Origin: Bifidobacterium saguinibicoloris
Lineage (GTDB): Bacteria > Actinomycetota > Actinomycetes > Actinomycetales > Bifidobacteriaceae
Assembly (NCBI RefSeq): GCF_019331725.1
Contig: NZ_JAHBBF010000004.1
Coordinates: forward strand, 62,001 to 126,000
Reading direction: 5' to 3'
DNA length: 64,000 nt
Within the stretch, counting starts at the first letter, position 1. Every line of letters starts with the position of its first letter. Below the pieces are notes generated by a model, which saw only the letters and a program-made list of their open reading frames with translations, was not told where the DNA came from and did not search any database. Of the stretch, positions 62,722 through 64,000 are shown one piece after another. The translations under genes were made by a program, and so were the position numbers.

Positions 62722-62901
62722 ATGAAAGGAACGAAGTACATTGCGCCTGTGAAGGATGACGGTAGTGCAGCGGAACCACGCGCCGAAGCGTGCCGCCGCG
62801 CGTCATCCATCAGCGGCCCGATGCCCCTCCCGCGACCACGATTCCTCGTGGTGTGTGATGCCGGATGCGCATGCCGGGACGTCGGCCGCCGAATCCCATA
62901 G
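62722..62901 (+). CDS. Possible leader ORF before the ABC-F gene
   Basis: 59 codons, starting MKGTKYIAPVKDDG and ending at a TAG 59 nt before the ABC-F start. AAGAGG lies 5 nt before the ATG, a better site than most short ORFs here. Antibiotic-responsive ABC-F genes are often preceded by upstream ORFs whose translation controls them. The encoded peptide shows no known domain. It may equally be non-coding. Confidence 0.35.
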   Translation: MKGTKYIAPVKDDGSAAEPRAEACRRASSISGPMPLPRPRFLVVCDAGCACRDVGRRIP

Positions 62902-62935
62902 GTTCCCTACCGTCGTCATCGCCCGATCATCACAG

Positions 62936-62956
62936 CACGCCGAAACGAAAGGCGTG
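62936..62956 (+). promoter_or_regulatory. Hairpin over the ABC-F ribosome binding site
   Basis: CACGCC (62936-62941) pairs with GGCGTG (62951-62956) around GAAACGAAA. It ends 4 nt before the ABC-F ATG and covers the AAAGG Shine-Dalgarno partly. Together with the upstream ORF it suggests translation-coupled control. Confidence 0.5.
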
Positions 62957-62960
62957 ACTC

Positions 62961-64000
62961 ATGCAACCATTCATCCTCACCCTGACGGGCGTCACCTTCA
63001 CCTATCCGGATGCTCCGAAACCGTTGTTCGCCGGCATCTCCGCGTCGTTCCCACACGGCTGGAGCGCGGTGCTCGGCGACAACGGCATCGGCAAATCCAC
63101 ATTGATGGCCATCGTACGCGGAGCGCTGCGCCCCGACGGCGGTACCGTCTCCCCCGATCCGAAACGACTGATCGTCGGATACTGCCCGCAGGATGTCGCG
63201 GACGCCCCGGCGAATCTCGACGATTTCGCGGCCGACTGGTCGCCCGAGGCGATCGCACTGCGCGACGACCTCGGACTCGGCGACGACTGGCCGTACCGGT
63301 ACGGCACGCTCTCCGGCGGCGAGCGTAAGCGTCTGCAGATCGCCTGCGCGCTCGCCGGACGGCCTGACGTACTGATCCTCGACGAGCCGACCAACCACGT
63401 CGACGCGGGGACACGCGGCCACATCATCGCCGCGATGCGCCGGTATCGGGGCATCGGCATCGCCGTATCGCATGACGTGGCGCTCATCGACGCGACGTGC
63501 GACCGGTGCATAGTGCTTTCGCGCCGGCATGTCGGTACGCGCAACGTGACCGTCGCCGACACGTATCCCGGCGGGTACACGCAGGCCGCGCGACTGATGG
63601 ACGCGCGCGACGTCGCCGATGCGTCCGTCCTGGACGCGGCCCGGCGCGAGACCGCACGGTTGGAGTCGGTCAAGGCGCGACGGTCCGCGGACGTGCGGCG
63701 TCTCGACGCCGCCAAGCGGGGCGGCCGGCGCATCGACCCGAAGGACCATGACGCCCGGGCCGCGCTCAAGTACGGCCGACCGACGATCGGCGCCGCGACG
63801 ACCCGGCAATACACGCAGCTCGACGGGCGCCTCGACGCGGCGCGCCGGCGCGCGGAGGGCCTCACGACCGCGGCGAAACGATATGAAGGCGACATCTGGC
63901 TCGACATCGAGCCGAGTCGTCGACGCGAGCTCGTGCGGCTCGAACCGGGCGTGATCCGGTTCGACGGACGGAACGTCACGGATCTCGACGCGTCCGAGTT
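62961..64000 (+). CDS. ABC-F family ATPase (3' end outside window)
   Basis: The N-terminal 346 codons are present. NBD1: Walker A LGDNGIGKSTLMAI (about residue 39), Q-loop GYCPQDVA, signature LSGGERKRLQIA, Walker B VLILDEPTNHVD. It is followed by a charged, Arg/Ala-rich linker (about 200-310), the place where ABC-F proteins reach the ribosomal peptidyl-transferase centre. No transmembrane helices are seen, so it is a ribosome-acting ATPase, not a transporter; the Walker B-TNHVD and linker are typical. It could protect against a ribosome-targeting antibiotic. The second ATPase domain should lie beyond the window. Confidence 0.9.
   Translation, partial: MQPFILTLTGVTFTYPDAPKPLFAGISASFPHGWSAVLGDNGIGKSTLMAIVRGALRPDGGTVSPDPKRLIVGYCPQDVADAPANLDDFAADWSPEAIALRDDLGLGDDWPYRYGTLSGGERKRLQIACALAGRPDVLILDEPTNHVDAGTRGHIIAAMRRYRGIGIAVSHDVALIDATCDRCIVLSRRHVGTRNVTVADTYPGGYTQAARLMDARDVADASVLDAARRETARLESVKARRSADVRRLDAAKRGGRRIDPKDHDARAALKYGRPTIGAATTRQYTQLDGRLDAARRRAEGLTTAAKRYEGDIWLDIEPSRRRELVRLEPGVIRFDGRNVTDLDASE

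Noticed and set aside
62722..62901. Leader ORF as a lasso-peptide precursor because of KYIAPVKDDG
   Set aside because: The Y-x-x-P element fits loosely but the glycine spacing is off, there is no convincing core, and no lasso protease or cyclase gene is adjacent.

Overview
The window is GC-rich chromosomal DNA from a high-GC Gram-positive (actinobacterial) genome. Gene content is most like Bifidobacterium: an L-lactate dehydrogenase of the allosteric type, a LacI-controlled lacZ, an OppABC transporter with a fused double ATPase, a GluABCD-type amino-acid transporter, actinobacterial families (DUF3159, DUF3710, a DUF3516-type helicase) and a sortase-type wall protein ending LSRTG. Genus is an inference; species cannot be called. 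I see no rRNA, tRNA, CRISPR array, insertion sequence or prophage. Both end genes are cut by the window (lacZ at the left, an ABC-F ATPase at the right).

Layout. 1-3.2 kb: lacZ and a divergent LacI regulator share an intergenic region with a promoter flanked by two identical-core operators 42 bp apart. 3.3-7.3 kb: a BI-1 family membrane protein, a small anchored protein and a NarL-type two-component system. 7.5-9.6 kb: a solitary DUF262-DUF1524-RAMA protein, the best candidate for a defence system here; its HNH-like motif seems to have lost the catalytic histidine. 9.7-18.8 kb: aconitase, then a tight minus-strand operon DUF3710-DUF3159-rRNA methyltransferase-lipoprotein-P-type ATPase. 18.9-25.7 kb: exonuclease III and an oligopeptide transporter with a monocistron-like oppA, a terminator, then oppB-oppC-oppDF. 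26-32 kb: Xer recombinase, MacB-like ABC exporter pair and a CDF metal exporter. 32-41 kb: ldh, hflX, an RsmC-like methyltransferase, hrpA helicase, a YhbY RNA-binding protein and a TM2 protein. 41-47.4 kb: a DHA2 drug transporter, rarA and a Ski2-like helicase.

47.4-49.3 kb is the clearest accessory patch: about 1 kb without a convincing gene, holding four copies of a GGTGTC/GACACC palindrome, a 33-nt tandem repeat and a G10 tract just before a helix-turn-helix gene of unknown function. 49.3-55.7 kb groups three phosphate-ester or polyphosphate enzymes (PPK2, a wall-anchored phytase-esterase/5'-nucleotidase fusion, a PAP2 acid phosphatase); the last has a long perfect hairpin enclosing its start codon. 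55.8-59.5 kb is the gluABCD-like operon. 60.2-62.6 kb holds a lipoprotein, a response regulator and a kinase-like protein with no ATPase domain, the set flanked by related CCGGTTCCCG palindromes. The window ends in an ABC-F gene preceded by a short possible leader ORF and a hairpin over its ribosome binding site.

Most genes are ordinary core genes. The parts worth following up are the DUF262-RAMA gene, the 47.4-49.3 kb repeat/G-tract/HTH patch, the start-codon hairpin at 55.7 kb and the ATPase-less kinase locus.
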